A stretch of 64,000 nt of DNA from Galaxea fascicularis (Eukaryota; Cnidaria; Anthozoa; Scleractinia; Euphylliidae), in contig OX419345.1 of the NCBI GenBank assembly GCA_948470475.1, positions 5,935,590 to 5,999,589 on the forward strand. Reading direction: 5' to 3'. This document shows, in pieces, positions 47,737 through 59,120 of this stretch. Made by a program: the position numbers and the translations under genes. The number at the start of each line of letters is the position of its first letter. Position 1 is the first letter of the stretch. Under the pieces are notes generated by a model, which did not search any database, was not told the origin of the DNA, and saw nothing but the letters and a program-made list of their open reading frames with translations.

Positions 47737-49281
47737 ATGAGAATAAGCTACTTGAGCTTAAAGACCACTGCAAGCAAAGTAAAAAGAACCCTACAGAATC
47801 TTGACGTCACCAAGGCAACTGGTGCTGACAACATCCCAGCGCGTATTCTTAAAGTCTGCTCTGAAGAATTATCGAAACCCCTAGCCCTTTTGTTTAATAG
47901 ATCCTTTTCTTTAGGAAGAGTTCCTGTACAGTGGAAACTCGCCAACATTTCACCAGTTCATAAAGCAAATGAAAAGGACCTTGTGGATAACTACAGATCT
48001 ATCTCTCTTTTGTCCATTCCAGGAAAATGTCAAGAGCGTATAGTGTACTCAGCAATTTATTCCCATGTCTCAGCTTACCTGTCAGATTGGCAGCATGGTT
48101 TCGTCAAAGGAAGATCAACTGCTACTCAACTAATTTTGACTCATCATCAGTGGGCAAGAGCACTTGATGAGGGACATCAAGTTGATGTGGTTTTCCTCGA
48201 TTTTTCGAAGGCCTTCGACCGTGTTCCCCATCTGGCCTTACTGCACAAGCTTAATAATTTCGGTATTTCAGGGGAACTGTTGAACTGGTATCAAGACTAC
48301 CTTAGTAATCGAAGACAAAGAGTAGTCATTGATGGTTATTCATCTTCTTTAACAGATATCACCTCTGGTGTACCGCAGGGATCTATTCTTGGGCCACTAT
48401 TTTTTGTTTTGTTTATTAATGATTTACCTGATGTAGTTTGTTCTGAAAGCACAATGGCTTTGTACGCTGATGACAGCAAGATGTTTAGAGTAATAAACTG
48501 TGATGACGATCAGACGCTTTTCCAAAACGATTTGGATAAGCTCTACCATTGGAGCCAACGCAACCTGATGGATTTCAACTCCAAAAAATGTAAGATCATG
48601 AGGATTACTAAAAAACAAGTGCCTTTTACCAACATGGTACAATTGAGTGATACCGTTCTCGAGGAGGTCAAGGAATTTAAAGATTTAGGAATATTGACTA
48701 ACAACGGTTTATCCTGGAACTCTCATATTGATATGATCACCGCCAAGGCAAATAGAATGTTAGGCTTAATTAAAAGAACGACTATGGATCTCAAGGATGA
48801 ATCTACTCTAAAGACCTTGTACTGCTCCCTTGTGAGATCGAACCTGGAATACTGCTCAGTCGTCTGGAGTCCGTTCACCAAGAGAAACGTAAACAAGCTC
48901 GAGAGAATTCAGCGTAGAGCAACTAGGTTCATTTTAAAGTCGAATGAACCATACGATGTCCGTCTACGTAAACTCAAGCTATTAACTCTTGAGCAAAGAC
49001 GTTTTGTTGACGATGTTACCTTTTTGTTTAAGACTCTCAATGGCCATTTAGATGTTGATTTTTCTCAATTCTTAGATTTTTATAGCCAAAAGGACCGTTA
49101 TTTATTGAGGCATTTCGATACCAAATCGTTAAAAAAGAAATATGCCAGGACAAACGTACTCAAAAACAGTTACTTTTATAGGATTGTGGATGAATGGAAC
49201 AGTTTGCCCCTTGAAGTCCGTTCGGCATGCAATGTTGACAAGTTTAAAGCTAGTGTTATGAAATTTGTAACAAAATTGTAA
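47737..49281 (+). CDS. Non-LTR retrotransposon reverse transcriptase (5'-truncated CR1/L2/Jockey-group LINE)
   Basis: A 514-codon frame without a stop. From about residue 25 it matches the LINE reverse transcriptase: TKATGADNIPARIL at the N-side, NYRSISLL, GFVKGRSTATQL, the first catalytic Asp in FLDFSKAFDRVPH (codon 48199-48201), SGVPQGSILGPL, the catalytic YADD (48463-48474) and the thumb/maturase-like C-terminal part (EYCSVVWSPF, NKLERIQRRATRFI, YFYRIVDEWNSLP). The endonuclease domain that should precede it is absent, so the copy is 5'-truncated, the usual result of incomplete target-primed reverse transcription. The first 20 or so codons belong to flanking sequence. The open frame suggests recent insertion. 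It cannot move by itself. Confidence 0.92.
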   Translation: MRISYLSLKTTASKVKRTLQNLDVTKATGADNIPARILKVCSEELSKPLALLFNRSFSLGRVPVQWKLANISPVHKANEKDLVDNYRSISLLSIPGKCQERIVYSAIYSHVSAYLSDWQHGFVKGRSTATQLILTHHQWARALDEGHQVDVVFLDFSKAFDRVPHLALLHKLNNFGISGELLNWYQDYLSNRRQRVVIDGYSSSLTDITSGVPQGSILGPLFFVLFINDLPDVVCSESTMALYADDSKMFRVINCDDDQTLFQNDLDKLYHWSQRNLMDFNSKKCKIMRITKKQVPFTNMVQLSDTVLEEVKEFKDLGILTNNGLSWNSHIDMITAKANRMLGLIKRTTMDLKDESTLKTLYCSLVRSNLEYCSVVWSPFTKRNVNKLERIQRRATRFILKSNEPYDVRLRKLKLLTLEQRRFVDDVTFLFKTLNGHLDVDFSQFLDFYSQKDRYLLRHFDTKSLKKKYARTNVLKNSYFYRIVDEWNSLPLEVRSACNVDKFKASVMKFVTKL

Positions 49282-49445
49282 ATATTATTTGAGCTTTTAG
49301 TGAGTTTAATGTAATTTTTATGATATATATGAGGTGATTTGTTTTTATATGGGGTCACGAGACTCTTTTACAAATTATCCTTATGGCTATTTTTTTCCTC
49401 TCTTTCTTTTGTAAATACGCCATTAAATTGTAATAAATATAAATA
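47765..49445 (+). mobile_element. Truncated CR1/L2-like LINE including 3' end
   Basis: Covers the reverse transcriptase frame plus about 160 bp of 3' untranslated sequence ending in AATAAATATAAATATA, the A-rich tandem tail of the element. The exact 5' break is placed where the protein similarity begins. Confidence 0.75.
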
Positions 49446-49560
49446 TACTGGGAGAATATCGGCTCTCGGTCTTTTTTGTACGGATCTCGCTGCGCTCGGT
49501 CGTACTGTCAAGACCTCGGGCCGATATTCTCCCAGTACGGCCCTCGCGCTTGGTTAATAA
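49446..49560. mobile_element. Small foldback MITE
   Basis: TACTGGGAGAATATCGGC (from 49446) faces GCCGATATTCTCCCAGTA (49520-49537), then CGGCCCTCGCGCTTGGTTAA. It abuts the LINE tail. Confidence 0.7.
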
Positions 49561-51226
49561 GATATGTTTAAACCTGATAAATTTGTTGTGAGTTTGTTAA
49601 TTTACTATATAATTTTACGACGTATTAAAAAAGTTTTAAAAACCATTTGTTGAATTGGATTTTCTTGATCTGAGGTCACACATTCAAACAGGAAACATTC
49701 AAACAGTTACGACGTTTTCGATGAACAAATAATATGGTAAGCAGTTGTCCAACAAGCTTTTTGGCTTTTAACTCTCAAAGTAAGACCCTAGCATTAAAGA
49801 ACTTCTCAATGACTGCGGTAAGAATCTCCTATCACAGCCCTTGGGCTTGTTGGGCGTTCGATTACACCGAGAAATTCAATGACAGCGCGATTTTTGCGCT
49901 CTAACCCAGAGGAAGCGTGGGGGAATTTGACGATGATCATTGTTTTGGATCTTAAAAGTAAAAGAAGGGGAGAAAGAAAACTTTATTATTACCCCGTGGT
50001 TGACCGGGTAAATTAAAACAACCAAACATATCACAAATTCCGTTTTTTTGCAAATGCATAATTTAATAGCTATAATTGTTTTAGTTATACTAGTAATCTA
50101 AAAATATTACACAGGTATCCGTGTTCTATAGTACAAACTGACTAAAATTGTTATTACAAAAATAACAATTCTTTTATTGCCTTTTAAAACCCGCAAAATT
50201 CTTTTGTTAATTATTTTGTAAAGCTCTTTTTTCGTCTAAAAGGTTTGTCTTGAGTTTTCTACATTTAAATCATCACTACCAGAGAGGTTTTTTGTTACCA
50301 AGCATCAAAGTGAAGCCTGGATGAGACGGTCCTAAAGCAAACCTTTACTATACAAAACTAAACGAGGCGAACCAGAAAATTCTGAAAATTGTTTTCTTTT
50401 TCTTTTCATAAGGCACAACGTTTATACGTCCGGTTTTGTGTTCCATTGTTGCCCGTCTGTATAAAGACAATGAGGAAAACAAATTATAGTCCCTATACTG
50501 CGTCTTCATACAGCTCGAATTACGGAACACATAACCAGGGGCGGGTTCCTGAAAAGTGTGATAACTCTATTCCAGGGATAAATGTGCCTTATTCCAGGGA
50601 TAAATAACTAAATAAGGCACATTTATCCCTGGAATAGAGTTATTACACCTTTCAGGAACTGGCCCCAGGTATATAGCGTATAAACGGTTGTTGGAGTAAT
50701 TTCATGCACAATATTAGCTTTGGATCGCCATTTTTAAAAAGCCGATAGCGTATTGGTAAACAAGTGTAATTCTGTTTCTTAGAAACCATCAGAGCTGGGA
50801 AGGATTATTGAAAACGAAGGAAAATTGCCATCAGTTACAGCAGTTAAAACGCTCTAACCCGTTTAGTAGATTAAACTATCAGAAACAAACCCTACATCTC
50901 TGTCAACCACATCGTGGTTGCACTTTGAAGTATTAGGATTTCAGGCTTTTCATTATCGCAATAAGCTTACCGCTTATCGCAAGCTTACTTGTGTCATTCA
51001 GTTATTGAAGATATAGTTTTTATTATTTTTGCAAGATGGTCTATTTTTTAGCGATATGCTCCTATTCCACATTTACTCTATTTCCCAACCTTACTCTCCC
51101 TCCCTCCCCCTCCCCCCTCCTCCTCCCCTATCCCGTCCCCATTACCCACAATCTTCACCACACCCGTCCTCAAAACCCTACCCTATCCTTCAGGGGAGTT
51201 TCCAGTTCTCACTTCCCCGGATAATT
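49561..51226. other. Intergenic between LINE and kinase gene
   Basis: Contains the foldback at 50534-50670 and a pyrimidine-rich tract at 51085-51195. Frames there are low-complexity. No gene seen. Confidence 0.5.
50534..50670. mobile_element. 137-bp foldback MITE
   Basis: GGTTCCTGAAAAGTGTGATA / TATTACACCTTTCAGGAACT and ACTCTATTCCAGGGATAAAT / ATTTATCCCTGGAATAGAGT pair almost perfectly. The outermost ACC(A/T)GGGGC ends also pair. Confidence 0.8.
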
Positions 51227-51232
51227 TTTATT
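51227..51232 (-). terminator. Poly(A) signal of the PIM-like kinase gene
   Basis: AATAAA on the minus strand, 168 bp beyond the kinase stop codon at 51400-51402. Confidence 0.5.
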
Positions 51233-51399
51233 TCTTAATTATAATAAAACTTAACTAGGGTCAATATTTGCTGATATCTAAGTTAATGATGTTCCACAGT
51301 TTGCAATTCAGTTCATTGAATTAGAATTAAAGTTCTACGATGAGAGGTGCGGGTGTTGACAGAATCTTGTAAGTGACAGCAACTGTGAAAACCGACATT

Positions 51400-54300
51400 T
51401 TAGTTTTTCATGGCGAACCACGGGTGTTGCAGAATTTGTCTGAGAGTCGGACGGTTGCAAGGGTTTGTGTTCAGAAGGGAATAGATCAAGTTCTTCACTT
51501 CTGTTGAATAAAAACGAGACAAATAAAACGTGAGCTAAACAACCGCAATTCTTATGTTAGGATTTGGGAGAGTGTTTTCTGTTCGAGAAGATAAGATCAG
51601 TTGTATTGATGGTCGTCTGTGATATCTTCATCGTTTCAGGAGATACCAGAGTGTATGACCTGCAGTCGAATTAATTACTTGGCCTTCTTTAGGGTAAAAA
51701 CACATCTCTTTCAGATGGTTTGTGCAAATTTATGCTACGAGAAAATCTAGAATCTAAAAAATATATATATATATATGAGAATTTTCCTCCAAAATGTTCA
51801 GTTATATTGTTGTGTAACTAATTTGGAGAACAGCATCTCACAGGTACTTTCACAACTTTTTTATTGTTTCGAGTCTACCTGACAGATTTTACAATAAACA
51901 TGGTGGCTAAGCTACGTTGATTGTCTTTCTTTTTCTACCCAAGAACAAAACCGAGTCTGAATTACAGCACAACGAACACAACCGGGGCTGCCAACACTTT
52001 GAATTCTAGAGTGTTCTCGTTTTTTTATTGGCTAACGAACTGTCAAAACCAGACTCCTTTGTTGCGAAAGTGTCCAGTGTTTTGCAGATCAATGCTTGGG
52101 TGGCCCGGGTTGAGTTCGTTGCACTGTAAACCATTTTCGGATACGGATGAAAAAGATAGAAAAGCATAAGTTTACAAATTCTTCCGATGCGTGTGTCGTA
52201 AATGAAATCTGAAATAACATATTTCGGGTCATCAAAACGTCGAATGATTCGACCCCATTGGTCATCTACAAGTGACCCATTTATGAAAAAACAAATCAAA
52301 TATAATTTCAACAATTTTAGACCAAACAGGGGTTATCCTCCTGACACCCCCACCCCCCCCCCCTTCTTGAAAACAATTAGGGAAAGAACTTCAAAACCAA
52401 TACTCAGGCAGCATACCTGGTGAAAGATGTTGAGGCACTCTGGGTGGCAAGAAAAGAGCATCGTTTGGACGTTTGAATGCTCTAACATCTGGTGATAACA
52501 TATCCACCAGAAGGATTCCCATCTGCCAAACTGTGCCCTGACAACCGTCATACTGTTTGCATTTGGTGAACTCAGGCGGCGTGTAGCTTCTTGTGCCTGG
52601 TGGAAAATGAGTAAAGAAGAGTACTATTACCGCAAGTCTAACTATAGTGTTATATTCATGTTAAAACTGTTAAAGACGATCTGTTCTGCTCTCAGGCAAT
52701 TCAGGCCCCACCATGGGTTCTGGGGTTTACGGCATCCTAAGCCGTTTTAATTCAGGTATATGGTATTTTTTTTGCTCCAATTCGAGGAAGTATCCAGTTT
52801 TTTTTCTGAATGTTAGGTATTTCGTGTATAAACACGTGTTACAATTTTGAGGTATATTGGTATCTTATGGGGAAAAATCGGGTTTGATGGTATCCCACTA
52901 CCCCCTGTGGCAAGCCCTAACAATTTGAAGGTGGAACCCCCCACACACTGTGTGCGCATCTTGGGATTTCGCGGGCTGGCTAACTTTTCACAGGGACAGG
53001 GCTTTAACTACCTGTTAACGCGATGTACCGACTATGTGAGAAAAGCAGATCTTAGCCGGCAAGACCTACTTGAATTCAAAAGAAAATCGAGAGTAACTTG
53101 TGACCAATATTGGTGAGCATGTTGGTCACAAGTCGGTGATCACCTCCTTTATTCTCACGACTTGTATGTTTGACCATGTACTTATACGACAAGGAGAAGT
53201 AAGAGGTAGATCATCTTGATCCTCAGAGACAAATAAACAGTTAGACTATGAACAGTCATACTTTTTTCCCTTTGATCACTCGCGCGTTTCTCGCTTGCTT
53301 GATTTCCAGGGTTTTCAATAAGAATCATAGTAGGTGGCAAAAGATTTTGAGTAGGCGGAGAAAGTACTATTTTTTTCCATGCTATCCACAACATTTGAGG
53401 TAAGTTCTTAATCAGAGTAGGCGGCGAAATCATGTGAAGTAGATGGCGAATTTCGCCGGTCGCCGGCCCTTATTGAAAACACTGGATTTCTAGTGCGCGT
53501 TCTAAAACTTAGGAAAAGGAAAAAGGTGCTCGCAGTCTAAATATATATAAGAAGTAAGTTAAATCAATTTTGCAAAGTGTGGACATATCTGTGTCAAGTT
53601 TTTGCACCCACATAATATTTGGGAAGCTAATCAGCCTGGCCAGAATAGTTTTCAATTTTGTAAATCACTTGAAAGCACTTAGGCTCGATTTCCACCGCTC
53701 ACTCGGATCAAGAGTATCCTCCCCGAGATGTGCAATGGATGAGCGCGGGCTCATTTTCCAATACAGCGGCTGGAAATCGAGCCTAGTAAGCACTCAATTG
53801 CAATTCATATATAATTCTTACCCCTGAACCTTCTGAAAGGCTCTTTTTGGACCTCAGATGACAGTCCAAAATCAATCAGCTTGGCCTCATCGCTGCTCAA
53901 ATCAACAAGGATGTTTTCTGGTTTGATATCTCGGTGCAGAACTCCATTGTCTTCGCAGCAGATGTTGGCTCGGACGATTTGAGAAAAGTACTTTCGGACT
54001 TCCTTTTCTGTCAAAGTTTCGTTTCGGTTGCACCTTTCCTCAATGATGTCAAACATATCCTTACATTTTTCAGGTCTTTCCATGACGTACACAAAGTATT
54101 CGTCAGTATCAATGACCTCGTAAATGTCAATAACATTGCGGCTTTGCGCTTTGTGCTGAAGATAAGCCTCGGCCGGAATCTCTTTTCCGTTGATCTGTAA
54201 CCGAGAAAGAGGCAGAAGGGAATTAGTAATTGACACTTCACGTTTATCGCAGTCGGTCACACTCGTTTGAGGCACAACGCGCAGAAATTCATGGATCTAG

Positions 54301-56754
54301 CTGCCTGCGAACATACACTTTACATCAAGCGTTTTGTCTCAAAGGAGTCGTGCTAGTTTTCAATTCTTCATCGCAATACCAAAACTAACTGCTCGGACTC
54401 ATCACAAGGGAAGTAAACAACGGCATAAACCAATGAGAAGAGAGCACACACGAACACGTATCCCGCCCCTAACGCGGGAAAACGCAGGCAACTTACGATT
54501 GGTTGGGGTCAGTTGTTCACCATTGTTAAGATACGTGTTTTTGCAATACTGTATGAAGTTATGGTCATGCAAATAAAGCGACTTCTTGTTGAAAAATTGG
54601 CGCGAATATTGACGACCTCACCAACCGACCACAGAGCTAATCAAACAAGAAATACTTGACCACTCAATTGAAAACCGGCTCTAACCATTTAAAGACTACA
54701 ATTGAGGCTCAGGTGATTTTTTAAGGCCACGCAATTAAAACAAGGTTTCAGCTTTTGTCGCAAAAGTAAATTGTGTTCTATGCTTAGTCATGTTCTCACT
54801 GTTGTTAAACGTTACATTTTACCAACCTCTCTAAATTCCCTGACCGAGCTTTTGTGCACAAACTTCAACGCCACCTAAGAACAAAATGGTGGTAGTTAGT
54901 TGCAAACTTAACATAACTTCCCAAACAATCCAGCTACTGAAACAGAATCAGATCATCGGCGTTGAACACTTCACAACATGTCACTAGCGACTTACCGGCA
55001 GACTGTCTTCCTTATGTGTTGCGGCGATAACTTGGCCGAACCCGCCAGCTCCAAGAATGTTTTCGAAATCATAGTCAGCAAACTCAGCTGAAGAAAAAAA
55101 ATCGCATCTTTCCGTTAAACCTAGCAGTGATAGAAACGTTGATAGGGTGGAGAGCCCTACTGGCCTAGGAAGTTGTATGGAATTTTTTTTTTCAAATTTA
55201 TCCCCAAACTTCCCTCCCTTAAGCCAAAAAAATGTGAAGTAAGATCGGATTCCTCTATTCCGAGGAATATTTTCCCAAAAGATGGCAATAGTTAGAATTC
55301 CGGAATCTGTGGACATGGTTGCCTTAAAACTGCCACTCCTTTCCCACTCAAGTTACTAAGCAACACATGTTAATCGCATGTTCACGCTTGGCCGATTCAC
55401 TGGCTAAAGATTTTCTAAGTAAAGTGGTTGTTTATTGCAAAAAAAAAAAACATAAATCATCCGTCCGAGAAGGAAATGAGGAAAACAAACATAAATTTGC
55501 AAAATTCGTATTACCCAGGAATGCTTTAGTCGTAGCAAACTAATAGGTAAACAGTTCTTGGTTGACTAAATCCAAGAGATTTTGTGTTATCTGGGGACTC
55601 TGTTAAGCAGAGATTTTCTTTTCAAGTTGACGTTCGGCCTTCACTGATTATAAGAGCGAGGGGACAGAAAAAAGACCAAACATCTACGTACCACATCCTC
55701 TCGCAAAAGATCGAGGGTGAGGGGTGAAAATTTACGTTCAGTAAAATAGAAACAAGCAACACATGAAGAAGGAAATAGATCGATAAAAGTCGCCGTTCAT
55801 CAGAGTAATTCACTGTTTTGGTCCAAATCAGAAATAACAGTAACCGGGCAATTTTTATTCATTTGACCTACCTTGAGACGCCAGTTGCTTGATGTAGTCC
55901 GGAGTTTCATTGGGTAATTCAACATCCGGATCACTGGCATCACAACTGCCGTTCTCGCTGGATATGCTGCTAGCTGACAGGGTAGATTTGACGTCTCTGT
56001 TGACTACCCAAGAACATCCCTAAACATAAAATATTTAAGCTTACCTTTCCGAATTAAAATAGAATTTTGCAAACGCTAGGTTTGGATCTCAGCGGTTCAT
56101 TGTATGTCATACGCGATGTATATTTCAATAAAAGAATTTCTAAAATCGCTATTTTTAGTCACTTACTTGGTAGTCAAAGGACAAAGAGCTGTCAAGGCTG
56201 TTTGAATTCACATTCTCTTGTTGTGTGGACCTGCGCCGCCTCAACTCTGTTAATCGTTCTCTACGACTGAAGAAAAGAAATCGTCAAGTTAAGTCTTAAG
56301 TTCAATGTCATTTAGTTGTGAACTTACATTTAGCACAGAAGTATCGAGAATTAATGCTTATATCGTTCATACCTCTTAGGTTTAGACTGAATTCTGCATT
56401 TCAGTCGTTCACTAAGGCAGGCCTGTGTGAGAGAAAAGTAATAGTTAAGCTCAGTCAAAATATTTTTTGATTTGACTTAACATCATATGGACTACAAAAT
56501 GAACAACCCAGGACTCGAAACACACGATTCTCTCTTGGCCTTCTCTCAATAGCAATGGTCAAAATCTGTTTTCGTTTGACATCATATTTACCCACCTTTT
56601 TATCGAGTCGGATTTTCTTCGGCCGGCAAACCGGTTCACTTTCTATCTTTCTCTTTAAAGCTTTCTTTTTCTGAACCGGCAAACCCGGATTTTGAACAAA
56701 CTTTTCGTCAAAAGCAAACTTCGTTTTTGAAAGGTCTTCACTTATCACAGACAT
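51400..56754 (-). CDS. PIM-like serine/threonine protein kinase with long basic N-terminus
   Basis: Nine exons join in phase: 56596-56754 (ATG), 56373-56422, 56167-56266, 55872-56019, 54996-55087, 54827-54874, 53822-54194, 52417-52596 and 51400-51500 (stop TAA). They encode 416 residues. The kinase domain starts near residue 160 and is complete: glycine loop GAGGFG, VALK lysine, HRDIKPEN catalytic loop, DFGLS, the PPE end of the activation segment, and the NPCNRPTL arginine before a final QILQHPWF. As in PIM kinases, the segment after PPE reads TVWQMGILL, without the Asp of the usual DxWS(L/F)G, and VMERPE matches the PIM hinge ERPE. The first 155 residues are basic and serine-rich with likely nuclear signals (KKKALKRK, RRERLTELRRRR). 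All catalytic residues are present, so activity is expected. PIM relatives are generally constitutively active. The substrate is unknown. Confidence 0.93.
53682..53783. mobile_element. 102-bp MITE in a kinase intron
   Basis: GGCTCGATTTCCACCGCT faces AGCGGCTGGAAATCGAGCC; TA lies on both sides, and AAGCACT occurs in each flank. It stops 38 bp from the donor of the large kinase exon. Confidence 0.7.
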
Positions 56755-58013
56755 TGTGGATCAGTTCGCTTGAACAACAGACAAATATTTCTGTTTAACA
56801 CTGTGAAAAAACAGCGCTAACAAAAGCTGTGTTCACGGTAAGTTAACCTGCACACAACTCATCGTTTCTATGGTAAACTTGCATTTTTACCCTTTATGAC
56901 GTTTTGCGCGTACTAGGAAAGCTTTCGATGCACGCGCAAACAACGACAAACTAAGCTAAAACAGCTGAAAGGTGGTTTTCAACTCATAACTAATTGAAGA
57001 AGTGTTAAATGAAGTGAGCTCTCTACTTGAGTGTAAAAATTGAAGCCCAAACACAACTGAAAATACATATTTTAGAAAGGCATCTACAGGTTGTTGAGGA
57101 GAGAAAAGTGGAAAGTGAAACTGCAAAATAGAGGTTCATAGAAAATTTAGAAGAACTTTGAACATAAAAAATTTCAAAGAGGACCATTCATGAGCGGAAG
57201 AATAAATGAATTCGAGAATCAGATCAAGAATAGGTGGTTTCCCAATTCCTTTCAAATGTTTGACGAAAACGCCGCATTCTTCAGTTTTTGTTTCGCAAAA
57301 AATAAGCTTTAGCTTATTGAAATCAAACCAAATTTTCAGCTCACCTGAGTTGAGTTGTGATTTGTGATGTGAGCGGAGTTTGCAAATGCACAGACATCAC
57401 TTGTACAGCCCAGTAAAAGTGGCAAAAACAACTCGATGAAAATTACTCAATTCATGAAGTCTCCCGGAAACGTTTTTTTTTACCAGTTTCACCAGTGGAA
57501 AGTGCAATGGCATCTGGTCGTTGATCTTGATAAGCGAAGCTCGAGCGTCTTAGCCCACCTTAGTTCACCGAAATCTTTTCTCAATTCATGTTGTTTTTCC
57601 GTGACAACTAATAGTACTTCATATCTTCCACAAAAAACTTCCCGAATAAAACTTTACTTTCAATGTCTCACTAGAAGTTTAAAAGCCAGTTTCTAATCTT
57701 TTGTGGCGAAAGCAAAGCGCGTGACTGAACTGTGGTTCAAGAAGCCAACAAGCCAACTAAATGCAGAAAAAGTGCGGTTGGCCAATGAGGAGCAAGTATC
57801 TTGGGCTTTTTGTCCAATAACATATCGACATTTTTCTCACTATTTCAAGCACTTGTCAGCACCTCTTGTCAGCAAGGCGTGGACTGCCATTGCGCCTGGC
57901 ATATAAAACTTTGAACAGCTATTGACCGAGAGCTTGACCAAAGGCGTGTTGAAAGATTTTATTGGTAGACCAACAAAGATTACTGTGGCTCGTTCACTTA
58001 TCTTTACACCTCA
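56755..58013. other. Intergenic, upstream of the kinase gene
   Basis: Should hold the kinase promoter. Frames at 57436-57906 are short and without family features. No repeat pair seen. Confidence 0.4.
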
Positions 58014-58412
58014 TGTAAATGTACGGGATTTTCGCCACCTTTGAACCCCTGCAACGCCGCTACAAAGAGGCGGATTTCCAACATTTGCCACTATTTTAGT
58101 AGTTGTGTATATATCTTTCATCCAACAGAAAGTTAAGTCACTGGAGAAGGTACGAAGTCCGTAAATTAGAATTATAAATTATCTCAAGTGACTTCTTTTT
58201 TCAGGGCAATTTACATAACTTTGCTTAGAAGGGTTTGTACGAAATCTATAAAATTGGTTTACAGTCGTTGTTGCTTGAATATGTTCTGTCAAGAGCCATG
58301 ATGGGACTGGTTCTGTATACTGCATGACTGAAAATAATCTCACTGGGGGACAAATGTCTTTGTAGCGGCGTTTACAGAGGTTCAACGTCGGCCAAAATCC
58401 CCTACATTTACA
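58014..58412. mobile_element. 399-bp DNA transposon with about 55-bp inverted ends
   Basis: The left end TGTAAATGTACGGGATTTT...CGCCGCTACAAAG and the right end CTTTGTAGCGGCG...AAAATCCCCTACATTTACA pair over about 55 bp with a few mismatches. The inside carries no frame. Non-autonomous; superfamily not clear, because no target duplication stands out. Confidence 0.75.
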
Positions 58413-59120
58413 GCCTAATCCCCCCCCCCCTTTGCGCTCCCAACCCCAGTCAAGGTGACGTCAAAGACCATGGAAAGGTCTATTAGTGGCAAACATTATA
58501 AGTCCGGCAATAACATGCGAGAAGTTGAACGCTTAAATATTCCACCTCAAGAAGCGCAGCGATCGAGTGTACGGCCAAAAAAGGATAGTATATGTAGTTA
58601 TATGGGGATGCAATTATTCGCGTTTTTGGATTTCCTCGGATTTCCGTACTACTTTGGATTTCGTTTTTTTATTCTGTCCAAGATTGCAATCTTGGACAAT
58701 TCAAATGAAAATTACTAATTTTCCTCCAGACGTTCCGGCCTGGGCAGGAACGCGTGACGAATATTGCGTGAAATCAGCCCGCAAATGGGAACCCATAATA
58801 CAACTTTAAAGTTTTAAAAACTTTTAACTTTTAAAAAAAGCCTTTTAGCTGGCTTCTTGAAAGATAATGATACGCTCACATTTCCTTCAATGAGGCGGCT
58901 TTCACGCTTGTCGCGTTTGCTTTCGCTTTTATGTGTCTATATCAATGCAATGGAAATTTATAGCAAAACATCTTGCTAATTTGAGAATATTTGCCGTCAC
59001 GCGACTGAAATTGCATGACCTATCGGTTTTTACATCCATGCTGCTTGACTGACCAACGACTGCTTGACTAGGGAGTGAAAACACGACGGCCAAAGAGGCG
59101 AAATTTTGAAGGAAACGAAC

